Source of the DNA: Brevibacillus brevis
GTDB lineage: Bacteria > Bacillota > Bacilli > Brevibacillales > Brevibacillaceae
Direction of reading: 5' to 3'
NCBI RefSeq assembly: GCF_031583145.1
Contig: NZ_CP134050.1
Coordinates: 4,887,501-4,951,500, forward strand
DNA: 64,000 nucleotides
How positions within the stretch are numbered: the first letter of the stretch is position 1; each line of letters opens with the position of its first letter. The notes under the pieces were generated by a model that saw only the letters and a program-made list of their open reading frames with translations, did not search any database and was not told the origin of the DNA. Shown piece after piece: positions 41,302-50,373 of this stretch. The translations under genes were made by a program, and so were the position numbers.

Positions 41302-42486
41302 TTACGACGGTAACGCTTCCCGGTTTTCGCTCCAGACGCGTGCCGCCCCATCCCTGCCGTTCTCCTTGGCCCGATACAAAGCCTTGTCACAGGCGATATA
41401 GAGCTCGTCCAGCTGGGTATGCCTGTCAGGAACGACGGTCAAAAGCCCCATGCTAAGGGTGAATGTCACGGGCAGGTCAGCCGCTGCCGCTTCCCTTGTT
41501 GTCCTTTTGATCTGTTCGGCGACGGCAGATGACTCGGCCTCGTCCATCCCGGGAAAGAGGATCGCAAACTCGTCGCCGCCGTATCGTCCGAACAGATCCC
41601 CTTCTCCCAGCACCCCTTTGATCGTGTCAACCAGATGTCGAAGGACCTGATCCCCGATGTTATGGCCGTACGTATCGTTAATTTTCTTGAAATGATCGAC
41701 ATCGAACAGCAAGAGCGTAATCGGTTTTTTCTTTTTGGCGTACATATCGAGGCATTGCATGGCCCGAGCGACAAACGTCCTCCGATTTAGGATGCCCGTC
41801 AGCTCGTCGAGGCTGGCCATCCGTATCAGCTCCTGGTCGGCCTGTTCCTTGAGCAGCAGGACGAAGCCCGTATTTCCCAGGATCATCACGAGATAGAGGG
41901 CCAAAAAGGAGAAGGTCTGGGCGACTCCCGGCGTGAAGATGTCCATGTTGTTTACCGATGTCAGAGCGGCCACGCCCCTGCACGTCAGCGATAGGAAGAC
42001 GAGGAAATACAGTGCGCCGATCATTCTCATCAGCAGGGAGGCGTTGCTTTCTTTAAACAGCCTGTAAGCCGGAATGACCAAAAAGAGGGCGATGCCCAGC
42101 GATGCAAAACCGATTCTTGCCGCTCCGGTATTGTAGAGGTGAAGCAGCAGGTGAAACCCGCCGATGCTCAAGGCCATAAGCGAGATGTAGACCTTTCTGG
42201 CGCCCCTGTCAAAGGCCTTTACCAGCATCAGCATCGCAATCGCCTCCAGGGAAGTGCCCACGAACAGCAGCGTATACGCCATGGAAATGGATAGCCAATC
42301 GGGGATTCCCCCGCGCAGCGCAAGCAGCAGCCACGCCAACGCCTGCGTGCACTTTGCAAAAAAGAAGCTCGTGATTTTGGCATCTTTTTTGTGGTGGCGC
42401 CAGTACGCGCTGATCAGGATGACGGTAAATAAGTGCCCGACACCCAGCGAGAGAATGATTGTTTTCATATCCAGCAAGAAGTCCAT
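41302..42486 (-). CDS. Membrane diguanylate cyclase
   Basis: 394 residues from ATG 42486. The N-terminal half has about seven membrane helices (to about 225) with a polar HHKKDAK loop, and the C-terminal GGDEF domain (about 235-390) carries DELTGILNRRTF, DVDHFKKINDTYGH and GRYGGDEFAILFPG. The active-site GGDEF is intact and no RxxD inhibition site is seen just before it. It should make cyclic di-GMP in response to an unknown membrane signal. Confidence 0.92.
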   Translation of the reverse strand: MDFLLDMKTIILSLGVGHLFTVILISAYWRHHKKDAKITSFFFAKCTQALAWLLLALRGGIPDWLSISMAYTLLFVGTSLEAIAMLMLVKAFDRGARKVYISLMALSIGGFHLLLHLYNTGAARIGFASLGIALFLVIPAYRLFKESNASLLMRMIGALYFLVFLSLTCRGVAALTSVNNMDIFTPGVAQTFSFLALYLVMILGNTGFVLLLKEQADQELIRMASLDELTGILNRRTFVARAMQCLDMYAKKKKPITLLLFDVDHFKKINDTYGHNIGDQVLRHLVDTIKGVLGEGDLFGRYGGDEFAILFPGMDEAESSAVAEQIKRTTREAAAADLPVTFTLSMGLLTVVPDRHTQLDELYIACDKALYRAKENGRDGAARVWSENREALPS

Positions 42487-42612
42487 CAAAAATTCACCAT
42501 TCCTAGTAAAAAGAGCATGCAAATCAAGGAAGAGTATATCAAAAAAGGATGGCTTTCCATAGAAACGATTTGGAAACGATTTGGACACATTTCATCAGGC
42601 AGGAAAACAAAA

Positions 42613-42639
42613 AGGACCTTTCCGCTTCCGAAAGGTCCT
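42613..42639 (-). terminator. Intrinsic terminator after the SDR gene
   Basis: AGGACCTTTC and GAAAGGTCCT with a seven-base loop. On the minus strand TTTTTGTTTT follows. It lies 27 bases past the SDR stop. Confidence 0.82.
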
Positions 42640-42665
42640 CCCCGCTTCTTTCATCCTCTTTGCTG

Positions 42666-43544
42666 TTAAAAACCCTGCTCCTTCGCGTAGTTTCCCCAGT
42701 GCGGCCGGCTTCCGTCCCGGTCCGTAAACGGATACTCCTCGGACAGCCCCCAGGTGCTCCAGGCTTTTCCCGACTTCTGCGCGATATCCGGGTCCGTGGC
42801 AAGGGCCACGACTGCCCGGCCGATATAAGCGGGGGTCTCCGACATGAGGAAATGCGGGTCTTTTTTCGCGGCGTCCCGCCAATTTTCCTCGGTCACGCCG
42901 AAATGGTCCAGCATCTCTTCGGAACGCAAAAATCCAGGGGTCAGCGCCAGTGCCGCAACGCCGAACGGGCGCAAATCCTCGGCCATCGCCTGCGCCACGT
43001 GGATCACAGAGGTTTTTGCGAGGCTGTAATACAGATTCCCCCTGTACCGATAGTCGACGCCGTCGGTGATTTCAATGATCAGGCCGCGTTTTTGCCCGAT
43101 CATGAGCGGCGCTGCATAATGGCTCGTGATCAGATGCGTATGGATGGCCCGCGTTTGCATGAGCAGCCCTTTTCCGAGCGTGTTCTCCCAAAACGGCTTT
43201 CCCCACTCAGTCAGCGACTCTCCGCCCCAAATATCGTTGACCAGCAGATCCAGTTGCCCGTTTTGTTCTTCTTTCACGCGCTCGAACAACGCTCGCACCT
43301 CTTCTTCCTGCGTGTGATCCACCCGCACCGCGATCCCTTTTCCCCCGGCCGCCGTGACCATCTCGGCCGTTTCCTCGATCGTCTCGGTGCGTCCGATATC
43401 TGACAGGTTTCCCCGCACGCTGCGTCCTGTCACGTAGACGATCGCTCCCGCTTCGCCCAGCGCCACTGCGATTCCCCGGCCTGCTCCACGCGTGCCCCCG
43501 GCGACCACTGCCACTTTTCCCTGCATAGGCTTTGCCATTTCCAT
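42666..43544 (-). CDS. SDR-family oxidoreductase
   Basis: 292 residues. The cofactor motif is GGTRGAGRGIAVAL (about 16-29), the Arg in TGRSVRG suggests NADP, and VNDIWGG takes the place of NNAG. The expected YxxxK appears as YRYRGNLYYSLAKTS (Tyr and Lys separated as in extended atypical SDRs). GGGAGGGAAAG precedes the ATG. Divergent from the WYL regulator, which probably controls it. The substrate is unknown. Confidence 0.88.
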   Translation of the reverse strand: MEMAKPMQGKVAVVAGGTRGAGRGIAVALGEAGAIVYVTGRSVRGNLSDIGRTETIEETAEMVTAAGGKGIAVRVDHTQEEEVRALFERVKEEQNGQLDLLVNDIWGGESLTEWGKPFWENTLGKGLLMQTRAIHTHLITSHYAAPLMIGQKRGLIIEITDGVDYRYRGNLYYSLAKTSVIHVAQAMAEDLRPFGVAALALTPGFLRSEEMLDHFGVTEENWRDAAKKDPHFLMSETPAYIGRAVVALATDPDIAQKSGKAWSTWGLSEEYPFTDRDGSRPHWGNYAKEQGF

Positions 43545-43600
43545 TTTTCTTTCCCTCCCGGATTCCTGTGCTTGCTAAGCCTCTTCAGTGTACCGCCGGC

Positions 43601-43623
43601 AATATGACAACTGCTGTCATATT
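43601..43623. promoter_or_regulatory. Perfect palindrome between SDR and WYL regulator
   Basis: AATATGACA-ACTGC-TGTCATATT, nine-base arms, lies 57 bases from the SDR start and 48 bases from the regulator start. It is a likely operator shared by both divergent genes. Confidence 0.6.
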
Positions 43624-43670
43624 CGGTAAGATACAATCAGGAGAAGATCAAGGAGAAAGGGGAGGGTGAC

Positions 43671-44699
43671 ATGCGGGCAGATCGCTTGGTATCGATCCTA
43701 TTGCTGCTGCAGAACCACGGACGGATGACTGCCAAGGAGCTGGCGGAAAAGCTGGAAGTATCGGAGCGGACGATTCACCGGGACATGGAGGCCCTCGGCA
43801 TGGCGGGAGTGCCGGTCTATGCGGAGCGCGGGACAAACGGAGGATGGGCCTTGACCCAAGGATACCGTACAGACTTGACGGGACTTACGGCAAACGAGCT
43901 CCAATCGCTCCTGCTCGTCTCGCCGACCGCCACGCTGGGCGATCTGGGAATGCGCGGAAGCTTTGAGGCGGCGTGGCAAAAGCTGCTGGCGGCCTCCCCC
44001 GCAGGCACCAGGCAAGGCGCCCAGTACGCCAGGGAGCGCATCCACATCGATGGCGCTGGATGGCATCAGTCCGAGGAGTCCATTCCGTACCTGTCCATGG
44101 TACAGGACGCGATCTGGCAGGAGAGAGCCCTCTTCATCCGCTATCTGAAAAACCCGTTTCAAAAGTCTTATCAGGAAGCCGACTCTTCCGTCCGGAACTC
44201 ACCCGGCTCCCCTGCGCCCACCGGCGCAGAAGACACCGTGGAGAGAATCGTCCATCCACTCGGACTGGTGGCCAAGCGCAGCACGTGGTACTTCGTCGCC
44301 CAGGTAGGAGAAGACACACGTACTTACCGGGTCTCACGGCTGGCGGAGGCGCGCCTGTTGGATGAATCCTTCGAACGCCCCGCGGACTTTGACCTCGCCG
44401 AATACTGGGAGCAATCGACAGTCGCCTTTCAATCCAGCCTCCCGCGCTATCCCGCACGTATCCGGGTAAAAGAGCATTCGTTTGCCAGGCTGAAGCAGGA
44501 GAGGTACGTCCAAATAAAATCCACCCATCCCGCAGACAAGGAATGGGTGGAGGCCGATGTGCAGTTTCATACGCTGGAGTCCGCTTGCGAAATCGTGCTT
44601 GGGTACGGTTCGCGCATGCAAGTGATAGAACCCCTGGAGCTGCGGACAAAGGTAATCGCGGAGGCGACAGCAACCCTCGCGCTGTATCCCACCTCTTAG
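43671..44699 (+). CDS. HTH/WYL-domain transcriptional regulator (YafY type)
   Basis: 342 residues. N-terminal winged helix (about 1-60; MTAKELAEKLEVSERTIHRDM), a middle linker, and a WYL domain (about 140-215; YPRF-like HPLGLVAKRSTWYFVAQ) with a C-terminal extension. GGAGGGTGAC precedes the ATG. The stop codon overlaps the stop of the convergent MFS gene by four bases. It likely regulates the divergent SDR gene. Confidence 0.92.
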   Translation: MRADRLVSILLLLQNHGRMTAKELAEKLEVSERTIHRDMEALGMAGVPVYAERGTNGGWALTQGYRTDLTGLTANELQSLLLVSPTATLGDLGMRGSFEAAWQKLLAASPAGTRQGAQYARERIHIDGAGWHQSEESIPYLSMVQDAIWQERALFIRYLKNPFQKSYQEADSSVRNSPGSPAPTGAEDTVERIVHPLGLVAKRSTWYFVAQVGEDTRTYRVSRLAEARLLDESFERPADFDLAEYWEQSTVAFQSSLPRYPARIRVKEHSFARLKQERYVQIKSTHPADKEWVEADVQFHTLESACEIVLGYGSRMQVIEPLELRTKVIAEATATLALYPTS

Positions 44700-45877
44700 G
44701 CTGGACTGGCCGATCCCGTCTCCCGCGTCTCTTTACCAAGCCCGAGCAACACGATGGTCCCGATCAAAAGCACGGCCGTGAACATGCCGAAGATAAACGA
44801 GTAGCTGTAATGCAGCGACGTGTAGTAGCCTACGAGATACGGCGCAATGATACTGCCGATTCTGCCGACCCCGGAGGCAAAGCCCGAGCCTGTAGCCCGC
44901 AGCGGAGTCGGGTAATTCTCCGGGGTGTACGCGTAAAGTGCGCCCCACGCTCCGAGGTTGAAAAAGGAAAGCAAGGCTCCGGTCAAAAGGAGCATACCTG
45001 TCCCGGTGCTATTGCCAAAAGCGTAGGCCATCACGCCTGTCAGGAACAAAAACGTAGACAGCGTCTGCTTGCGGCCCCACTTCTCCACCAAGTACGCCGC
45101 CGCGAAATATCCCGGCAGCTGGGCAAGCGTCATGATCAAGACATACTGGAAGCTTTTGATCATCGTGAAGCCTTTGTCGACCAGCACAGACGGCATCCAC
45201 AGAAACATGCCGTAGTAGGAAAAGGTGATGGCGAACCAGACGATCCACAGCGTGATCGTTTCCCTTCGGTGTGAAGTCAGCAAGTCTTTCAGAGGGACTC
45301 GCTTCTCCTGCTGCTGGAACTTCGGCGATTCGGGGATCGTCCGCCGGATAAACCACGCGTACACCATCGGAAGCGCCCCGATTGCCACGGCCGTTCTCCA
45401 GCCGTATACCGGAATCACGAAATACGAGATGACGGCGGCCAAAATCCAGCCCACTGCCCAAAAGCTCTCCAGCAAGACGACGGTTCGTCCCCGCTTCTCC
45501 GGCGGAGCGAACTCGTTCACCAATGTGGAGGCGACGGGAAGCTCAGCTCCCAATCCCAGCCCGATGAGAAAGCGAAACAACAGCATGACCGAAAAGCCGG
45601 TGGCAAACGCGCTGGCCAGGCTCGCCGCTCCGAACAGCAGCAGCGTTAGCATGAACACCGGCCTGCGACCGATCCGGTCCGCCAAATAGCCCCCGACGAA
45701 TGCCCCGATCGCCATTCCGACCGTATTGCCCGTCCCGAGCATGCCTGCTTCCTCTCCGGACAACCCCCATTCCTGCCTGAGCGCAACCATAATAAATGAT
45801 AAAAGTGCCACATCCATCGCATCGAACATCCAGCCGAAACCGGAAGCCCAGAAAACCCTTTTATAGTCCGCTGACAT
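44696..45877 (-). CDS. MFS transporter (sugar/aromatic-acid porter type)
   Basis: 393 residues from ATG 45877 (AAAAGGAGGGGAATT upstream; longer readings lack this site). 12 helices. GFGWMFDAMDVALLSFI, GGYLADRIGRRPVFML and GLGLGAELPVASTLVNEFAP are typical of the aromatic acid:proton symporter and NiaP-like carriers. It tail-overlaps the WYL regulator with no terminator in between. Confidence 0.9.
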   Translation of the reverse strand: MSADYKRVFWASGFGWMFDAMDVALLSFIMVALRQEWGLSGEEAGMLGTGNTVGMAIGAFVGGYLADRIGRRPVFMLTLLLFGAASLASAFATGFSVMLLFRFLIGLGLGAELPVASTLVNEFAPPEKRGRTVVLLESFWAVGWILAAVISYFVIPVYGWRTAVAIGALPMVYAWFIRRTIPESPKFQQQEKRVPLKDLLTSHRRETITLWIVWFAITFSYYGMFLWMPSVLVDKGFTMIKSFQYVLIMTLAQLPGYFAAAYLVEKWGRKQTLSTFLFLTGVMAYAFGNSTGTGMLLLTGALLSFFNLGAWGALYAYTPENYPTPLRATGSGFASGVGRIGSIIAPYLVGYYTSLHYSYSFIFGMFTAVLLIGTIVLLGLGKETRETGSASPA

Positions 45878-46268
45878 AATTCCCCTCCTTTTCAGTTTTG
45901 CTTTCCTAAGTTTTTCCTGTTCGGCCATAGTGGATTCGCTCCAGCAAAATCGCCAGGCAATTCCCTTGCCGGTCACCAGGGAATAATTACACATCCAGAA
46001 CCAAATTCCTTTATATACCCGTTTTTTATTCATGTGAAACATAAATTTCATGATACTTTCCAAAACTTGACAAGTTATTTTTTAGTAGTATAGAATTTTA
46101 CAGAATCCGACATTAACTTACACAATTCGAAGTTAGTTGACAGAGAATTGCCTCTGAACATCCCTTTTCCGATGGGAGTGACGCCTTAGGAGAAGATCGA
46201 GTGAAAGAAGCAAGAACACAATCCGATTTAAAAAAGAGAGAGAGAAACATTGTTGTGGAGTGGGAAAC
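45878..46268 (+). other. 391-base intergenic region with promoter for the GNAT-MCP pair
   Basis: A sigma-A-like promoter TTGACA (46067-46072) with an 18-base spacer and TAGAAT (46091-46096) points rightwards, leaving a leader of about 165 bases. The surroundings are more A+T-rich than neighbouring genes. Nothing else definite was found. Confidence 0.5.
46067..46096 (+). promoter_or_regulatory. Sigma-A-like promoter
   Basis: TTGACA, 18 bases, TAGAAT, in A+T-rich sequence upstream of the GNAT-MCP operon. The -35 is perfect; the -10 has five of six matches. Confidence 0.6.
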
Positions 46269-46817
46269 ATGTACAAACAAGTAGATTCTGCCAAAACGTT
46301 GGAACTGTTCCATCAAATCAAGGAAACGGTCTGGAGCTCCATGGGCTTTGAAATGGAGTATGCCAAGGATGGCTCCGATTTGTATTTGCTGATCGCGGAA
46401 GACGGTCAGGCAGGTGGCACTTTTGAGTTCACGCCGTATGCGAAATCGAACGCGTTTATTCATTCGCTGTTTGACGATGTCGTCACAGACGAGATGAAGG
46501 TCATGGAGGTCGACAGTCTCGCCGTTTTGCCTGCGTATCGCGGAAAGCTGGGCAGAGAGGGAATCTGCCTCATGATCGATTATGCCGAAAAACATGGCTA
46601 TACACACGCGATCGGCATCGCGGACCCCTCCTTTTTTCGTTCGGTGAACGAGAGGTACCGCATACGCGCGACGCAAGTCAAAGAAAACATCTTCTATAAA
46701 GGGGCTGAGGCGATCCCGACTCTGTTTCACCTGAAAGAAGTTTATGCCGATAAAGAAAATGAGAAGTATTCGTGGTACCAACCATCCCATCCTAAAAAAG
46801 TCGAGGTCATGAACTGA
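46269..46817 (+). CDS. GNAT-fold acyltransferase paired with a chemotaxis receptor
   Basis: 182 residues from ATG 46269 (GTGGAG eight bases upstream). The GNAT core is visible: [28 protein letters not shown] (about 82-101, a variant acetyl-CoA loop) and [21 protein letters not shown]. It resembles N-acyl amino acid or autoinducer-synthase-like GNAT members more than small-molecule acetylases. One base separates it from the MCP gene, so they act together; the substrate is unknown. Confidence 0.75.
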   Translation: MYKQVDSAKTLELFHQIKETVWSSMGFEMEYAKDGSDLYLLIAEDGQAGGTFEFTPYAKSNAFIHSLFDDVVTDEMKVMEVDSLAVLPAYRGKLGREGICLMIDYAEKHGYTHAIGIADPSFFRSVNERYRIRATQVKENIFYKGAEAIPTLFHLKEVYADKENEKYSWYQPSHPKKVEVMN

Positions 46818-46818
46818 T

Positions 46819-48282
46819 ATGGATCTTTTACGGAGAAGGAACAACTGGGTCGTCACCGTCTTTGCAAGCATTATCACCGTTGTTCAAATCGTCAATCTGC
46901 TGGTTGGAGTCCCGCTCTCCTTCGTTCTGACAGTATTGGGAATCCTGTATGTCGTACTGGCTCCTTTTACCTACATCTCCAACCGGCCTGAATTGCGGGA
47001 GAAAATGGCTCCCTTCATGAAGTATTTCAATTTTGTCGTGATCGGGATCTTCATGTTCGTCATCGTGCATTTGGATCCGTATATGGTCAACATCATGACG
47101 ATCATGTTTTTTGTGGCTGTAATGGGCATCTATCAGGATAAGATCATCAACGCGCTGACCATTGTGACTACACTCGGTATCGTGTCGTACTACTTCTTCA
47201 CGCAGGGCGAAGGGATTTTCCATACCACCTCCCCTGTCGACCTGATGTACTACCTGCTTACCTTCTGCTTCGTTTCTGTCACCAGCATGATGCATGCGTT
47301 CTTCAACAACAAGCTGCAAAAAGAGAGCGAAGCGCAAAAGCGGGAGGCCATCGAGTCCAAAGAATCGCTCCAGCGCGTATTGGATCGAATCAACCACTCT
47401 CTTGCTTCGGTACAGGAATACCAGGAAAATCTCAATAAAGTAACCGATGGCGTCAATATTCGAGCAGTCGAAACCGTGAAATCCCTGCAAGAGATTCTCC
47501 AATCGTTCAGCGTGCAAACGGACAACACGAACGAGCTGAAGAACGAAATGGCTTCCACCAACGTCCAAGTCGAGGACATGACCCGCTCCGTGACGGAGAT
47601 GCACGACTACGTAGAGTCTACGAAGGAAGCGACTCAGGAAAGCCGGAAGCGCATCGGCAACATCGGCAGCGACTTCGAGCGGTTTATCACAGACATCCAA
47701 GGGACGAACAGCCTCATCCAGGAGCTGTACAAGGAAACGGAGTCCATCGAAAAAATCATCCAGACGATTTCCGACATCTCGGCTCAAACCAATCTGCTCG
47801 CGCTCAACGCGACGATCGAGGCTTCCCGGGCCGGCGAACACGGCAGAGGCTTTGCCGTCGTAGCGGACGAGGTGCGCAAGCTGGCCGAATCTTCCAAAGT
47901 GTCGTCCGAGTCGATCGCCACGCTCTTGATGACGATTCGCGAAAAAATGAAGAGAGTCTCGGACATGATTTCGTCGTCACAGCTTTCTTTTGAAAAAAAT
48001 AGCGAAGGCATTCTGGAAGTGCAGGAGATGTTTGCGAATGTCGACAACTACATGCAGGACTTCGCGGACAAAACGAAGTATTTGCAAGAGTTTATCGTCC
48101 ATGTGCACAGCATGATGCAGGAAGTCGGGGCGAAAGTCGACCTCAACGCCGATATCACGGACAAAAACAAGGAGAGCCTGGAGGATGTTCTCGTCCTCGT
48201 CTCCGAGCAAAAAGAAGAAGTGGTCAAAGTCTCCGGCGGGTTCGAAAAGATCGAACAGCAGATTCGCGGGCTGAACATCTAA
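46819..48282 (+). CDS. Methyl-accepting chemotaxis protein with polytopic membrane domain
   Basis: 487 residues. Six predicted helices (about 11-160) with very short loops replace the usual extracellular sensor, and no HAMP domain is evident. The cytosolic signalling domain (about 170-487) has the hairpin tip [20 protein letters not shown] and [15 protein letters not shown], with coiled-coil arms. It could sense a membrane-soluble or membrane-state signal. Translationally coupled to the GNAT gene. Confidence 0.93.
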   Translation: MDLLRRRNNWVVTVFASIITVVQIVNLLVGVPLSFVLTVLGILYVVLAPFTYISNRPELREKMAPFMKYFNFVVIGIFMFVIVHLDPYMVNIMTIMFFVAVMGIYQDKIINALTIVTTLGIVSYYFFTQGEGIFHTTSPVDLMYYLLTFCFVSVTSMMHAFFNNKLQKESEAQKREAIESKESLQRVLDRINHSLASVQEYQENLNKVTDGVNIRAVETVKSLQEILQSFSVQTDNTNELKNEMASTNVQVEDMTRSVTEMHDYVESTKEATQESRKRIGNIGSDFERFITDIQGTNSLIQELYKETESIEKIIQTISDISAQTNLLALNATIEASRAGEHGRGFAVVADEVRKLAESSKVSSESIATLLMTIREKMKRVSDMISSSQLSFEKNSEGILEVQEMFANVDNYMQDFADKTKYLQEFIVHVHSMMQEVGAKVDLNADITDKNKESLEDVLVLVSEQKEEVVKVSGGFEKIEQQIRGLNI

Positions 48283-48315
48283 GGCACCAAGCAAAGAATA
48301 CTCTTTCGAAACAGA

Positions 48316-48362
48316 ACAAGCTGGCGACGGCACTCATGCCGACAGCCAGCTTGTCTTTTTTT
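48316..48362 (+). terminator. Strong intrinsic terminator after the MCP gene
   Basis: ACAAGCTGGC and GCCAGCTTGT, ten base pairs with a structured loop, followed by CTTTTTTT. Confidence 0.85.
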
Positions 48363-48382
48363 CGGGAAAAGGTCCACACCTG

Positions 48383-48790
48383 CTATTCATTCGTCACGGC
48401 GATCGCTTCGATCTCGATGAAAAACTCTTCCCTGATCAGCTTCCTCACTTCGACCGCAGAGCTGGCGGGCGGAGTCACGGTGTTTACGTACGCGTCGCGG
48501 ACGTCCCGGACCGTTTGCATCTGCGTGATGTCAGTGACGAAAAAAGTCAGCTTGACGACGTCGTCGAAATCGGCCCCCACGGCTTCCAGTGCCGCCTTGA
48601 TATTTTCGAAAACCTGACGCGTCTGCGCTGCAAGGTCTCCCTCTCCGACGAGCTGTCCGTCGCGGTTCAATGGCACCTGTCCGGAAATATACACCGTTTT
48701 TCCGCCCCTCGCCTCTACGACGTGTGAATAGCCAAAGGACCGGGGCATCGTGTCCGGGTTCAAAAAGGTCAGGCGCTTTTCGCTTGTCAT
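48383..48790 (-). CDS. RidA-family protein
   Basis: 135 residues from ATG 48790 (GAGAGAGGGGAAAA upstream). Rid motifs: GKTVYISGQVPLNRDGQLVG, QVFENIKAALEAVGADFDDVV, and the C-terminal IEIEAIA. The usual Arg/Glu pair for imine hydrolysis is partly altered: the canonical ARxAV region reads ASSAVEV, so Arg105 may be missing and it may belong to a Rid1-7 subgroup without enamine deaminase activity. A trimer is expected. Confidence 0.9.
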   Translation of the reverse strand: MTSEKRLTFLNPDTMPRSFGYSHVVEARGGKTVYISGQVPLNRDGQLVGEGDLAAQTRQVFENIKAALEAVGADFDDVVKLTFFVTDITQMQTVRDVRDAYVNTVTPPASSAVEVRKLIREEFFIEIEAIAVTNE

Positions 48791-48955
48791 GTGCGTTTTC
48801 CCCTCTCTCGTCTGTCGTTCCTCTACAGAGATTACACATCCCTGCCCGGAATCCTGCCAGCTATGTTCCCGATCGGCTAAACGGATATGCGACGGCATCA
48901 AAAGGCCGCGTACGTCAAAAAGCCAACTCCGACTATTGCAGCCGCGGGGGAAAAC

Positions 48956-49072
48956 ATGGTATGCTTTCCTTACACAAAAAAGAAGATACGAGCTCACGAT
49001 GATACCGGGAGCCTGATATGGCGGAAGGCAGCGACCTTCACGCACAGTCAGGCTCCTTATTGTTTGTTATAG
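48956..49072 (+). CDS. Candidate 38-residue leader peptide before the DHA3 exporter
   Basis: ATG 48956 follows a strong GGGGGAAAAC ribosome site. The frame begins MVCFPYTKKKIRAHDD and ends PYCLL at a TAG at 49070, running through the terminator at 49008-49066. This is the layout of ribosome-mediated attenuators that sense translation-blocking drugs. Existence as a translated peptide is inferred. Confidence 0.45.
   Translation: MVCFPYTKKKIRAHDDTGSLIWRKAATFTHSQAPYCLL
49008..49066 (+). terminator. Leader terminator (attenuator) before the DHA3 exporter
   Basis: GGAGCCTGA (49008-49016) pairs with TCAGGCTCC (49048-49056) and is followed by TTATTGTTTGTT. The loop holds a small GAAGG/CCTTC hairpin. 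It lies 50-60 bases ahead of the exporter start. Confidence 0.6.
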
Positions 49073-49118
49073 GGCCACGATTCAGGAAACAGGCAGCGAG
49101 AGTGTCCTCGGCCCGAAT

Positions 49119-50366
49119 ATGACGAAAAGGGTGTTGCACGTGAGGGAAGTTTTGAGGAATCGCCAGTTTCGCAAGCTGTTCCTGGCCAATTTGTTTTCGG
49201 GATGCGGCCAGGGCATGACGATGATCGGCATTTCGTGGTATTTGGTAGAATCGACTGGCTCGGCCGGCCTGCTTGGCACGACGATGCTGATCTCGTCGAT
49301 TTTGACACTGCTCGTCGCCCCGTATTCCGGTACGCTGATCGACCGCTTCTCGCGCAAGGCGATCCTGCAGCTCGAACAGCTGGGCGGCTTTGTGGTTCTT
49401 GCCTGCTTGGCGGCGTGGGGGTTTTGGGGCGATTACCAGCCTTGGATGATGGTTCTCATCTTTTTGGCGTCGCTGCTTCTTTTTCAGCTTCATGAGCCGA
49501 CCCAGGCGGCTTTCGTCCAGGAGACGTTTGCGCCGAAGCAGTACCACGCAATCAATTCTCTTTTGGAAATCGAAAACCAAACCGCCCTGGTCCTCGCCGG
49601 TGCGTTGGCCGGTCTGCTTCTGGAGAGCTACGGGCTGCATATCGTTCTGCTGCTGAACGCGTTGACGTACCTAGTCGCCTTTTGGCTGATGACAGGGATC
49701 GAATATGTGTCTGCGATTCGGCAGCAAACCAAAAAGTCCCACCCTGTCTCCTGGGTGGAACAATTTCGGCAAAGCTGGGTGTACATCAAAGAGAGGCGAG
49801 GCTTTCTCACCTTTGGAACCGCCGCCCTGATGCCGTTCATCGCCGTCATGCTGGCCAATCTGCTCAACCCGGTCTTTGTGAGCCAGACGCTCCGCGAAGA
49901 CGTAAAGATCTACTCCCTGGGAGAAGTGACGTACTCGGCAGGAGCGGTGGCCGCCGGCATGCTGATCCTCTGGATTCAACGAAAGTGGGGCGCTTACGGG
50001 ACGATGCTGGCTCATTACGCTTGGATGGCGTTTGCCTTCATTCTGACCGTAGCCCTCCCCTCAGGCTGGATGTTCATCCTGCTCTCGGCGATCATGGGCT
50101 GGTGCAACGTCTCCACCAGACTGATCCGCCAGACGATGTACATGGAAATGCTGCCCAACCGCCTGATCGGCAGAGTGATGAGCTTTTTCAAGTCCGTCGG
50201 CACGCTGATGAGGCTGCTGCTGCTCGCGCTGTTCACGACCATGACGGATTCGATCGGTCCTGCTGCCGGCTACCTCGTACTCGCGGGTCTTCTGCTGGCG
50301 GCAATGCTGGGGGTTGCCGTCTCGATGCCATTCTTGATGCGGCAGGCGGTCGCGGCGGAGGAGTAA
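49119..50366 (+). CDS. MFS drug exporter, DHA3 (macrolide efflux-like) family
   Basis: 415 residues from ATG 49119; GTG 49140, giving VREVLRNRQFRKLF, is a likely alternative because AAAGGG lies upstream of it. About 12 helices. RQFRKLFLANLFSGCGQGM, APYSGTLIDRFSRKAIL and NSLLEIENQTALVLAGALAG are typical of the DHA3/Mef-like exporters. The upstream leader terminator and peptide suggest drug-induced expression. The exported compound is unknown. Confidence 0.85.
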   Translation: MTKRVLHVREVLRNRQFRKLFLANLFSGCGQGMTMIGISWYLVESTGSAGLLGTTMLISSILTLLVAPYSGTLIDRFSRKAILQLEQLGGFVVLACLAAWGFWGDYQPWMMVLIFLASLLLFQLHEPTQAAFVQETFAPKQYHAINSLLEIENQTALVLAGALAGLLLESYGLHIVLLLNALTYLVAFWLMTGIEYVSAIRQQTKKSHPVSWVEQFRQSWVYIKERRGFLTFGTAALMPFIAVMLANLLNPVFVSQTLREDVKIYSLGEVTYSAGAVAAGMLILWIQRKWGAYGTMLAHYAWMAFAFILTVALPSGWMFILLSAIMGWCNVSTRLIRQTMYMEMLPNRLIGRVMSFFKSVGTLMRLLLLALFTTMTDSIGPAAGYLVLAGLLLAAMLGVAVSMPFLMRQAVAAEE

Positions 50367-50373
50367 AACTCTG

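Noticed and set aside
44696..44699. Frameshift or fusion between the WYL regulator and the MFS gene
   Set aside because: The genes are convergent and their stop codons simply overlap by four bases; both products are full length.
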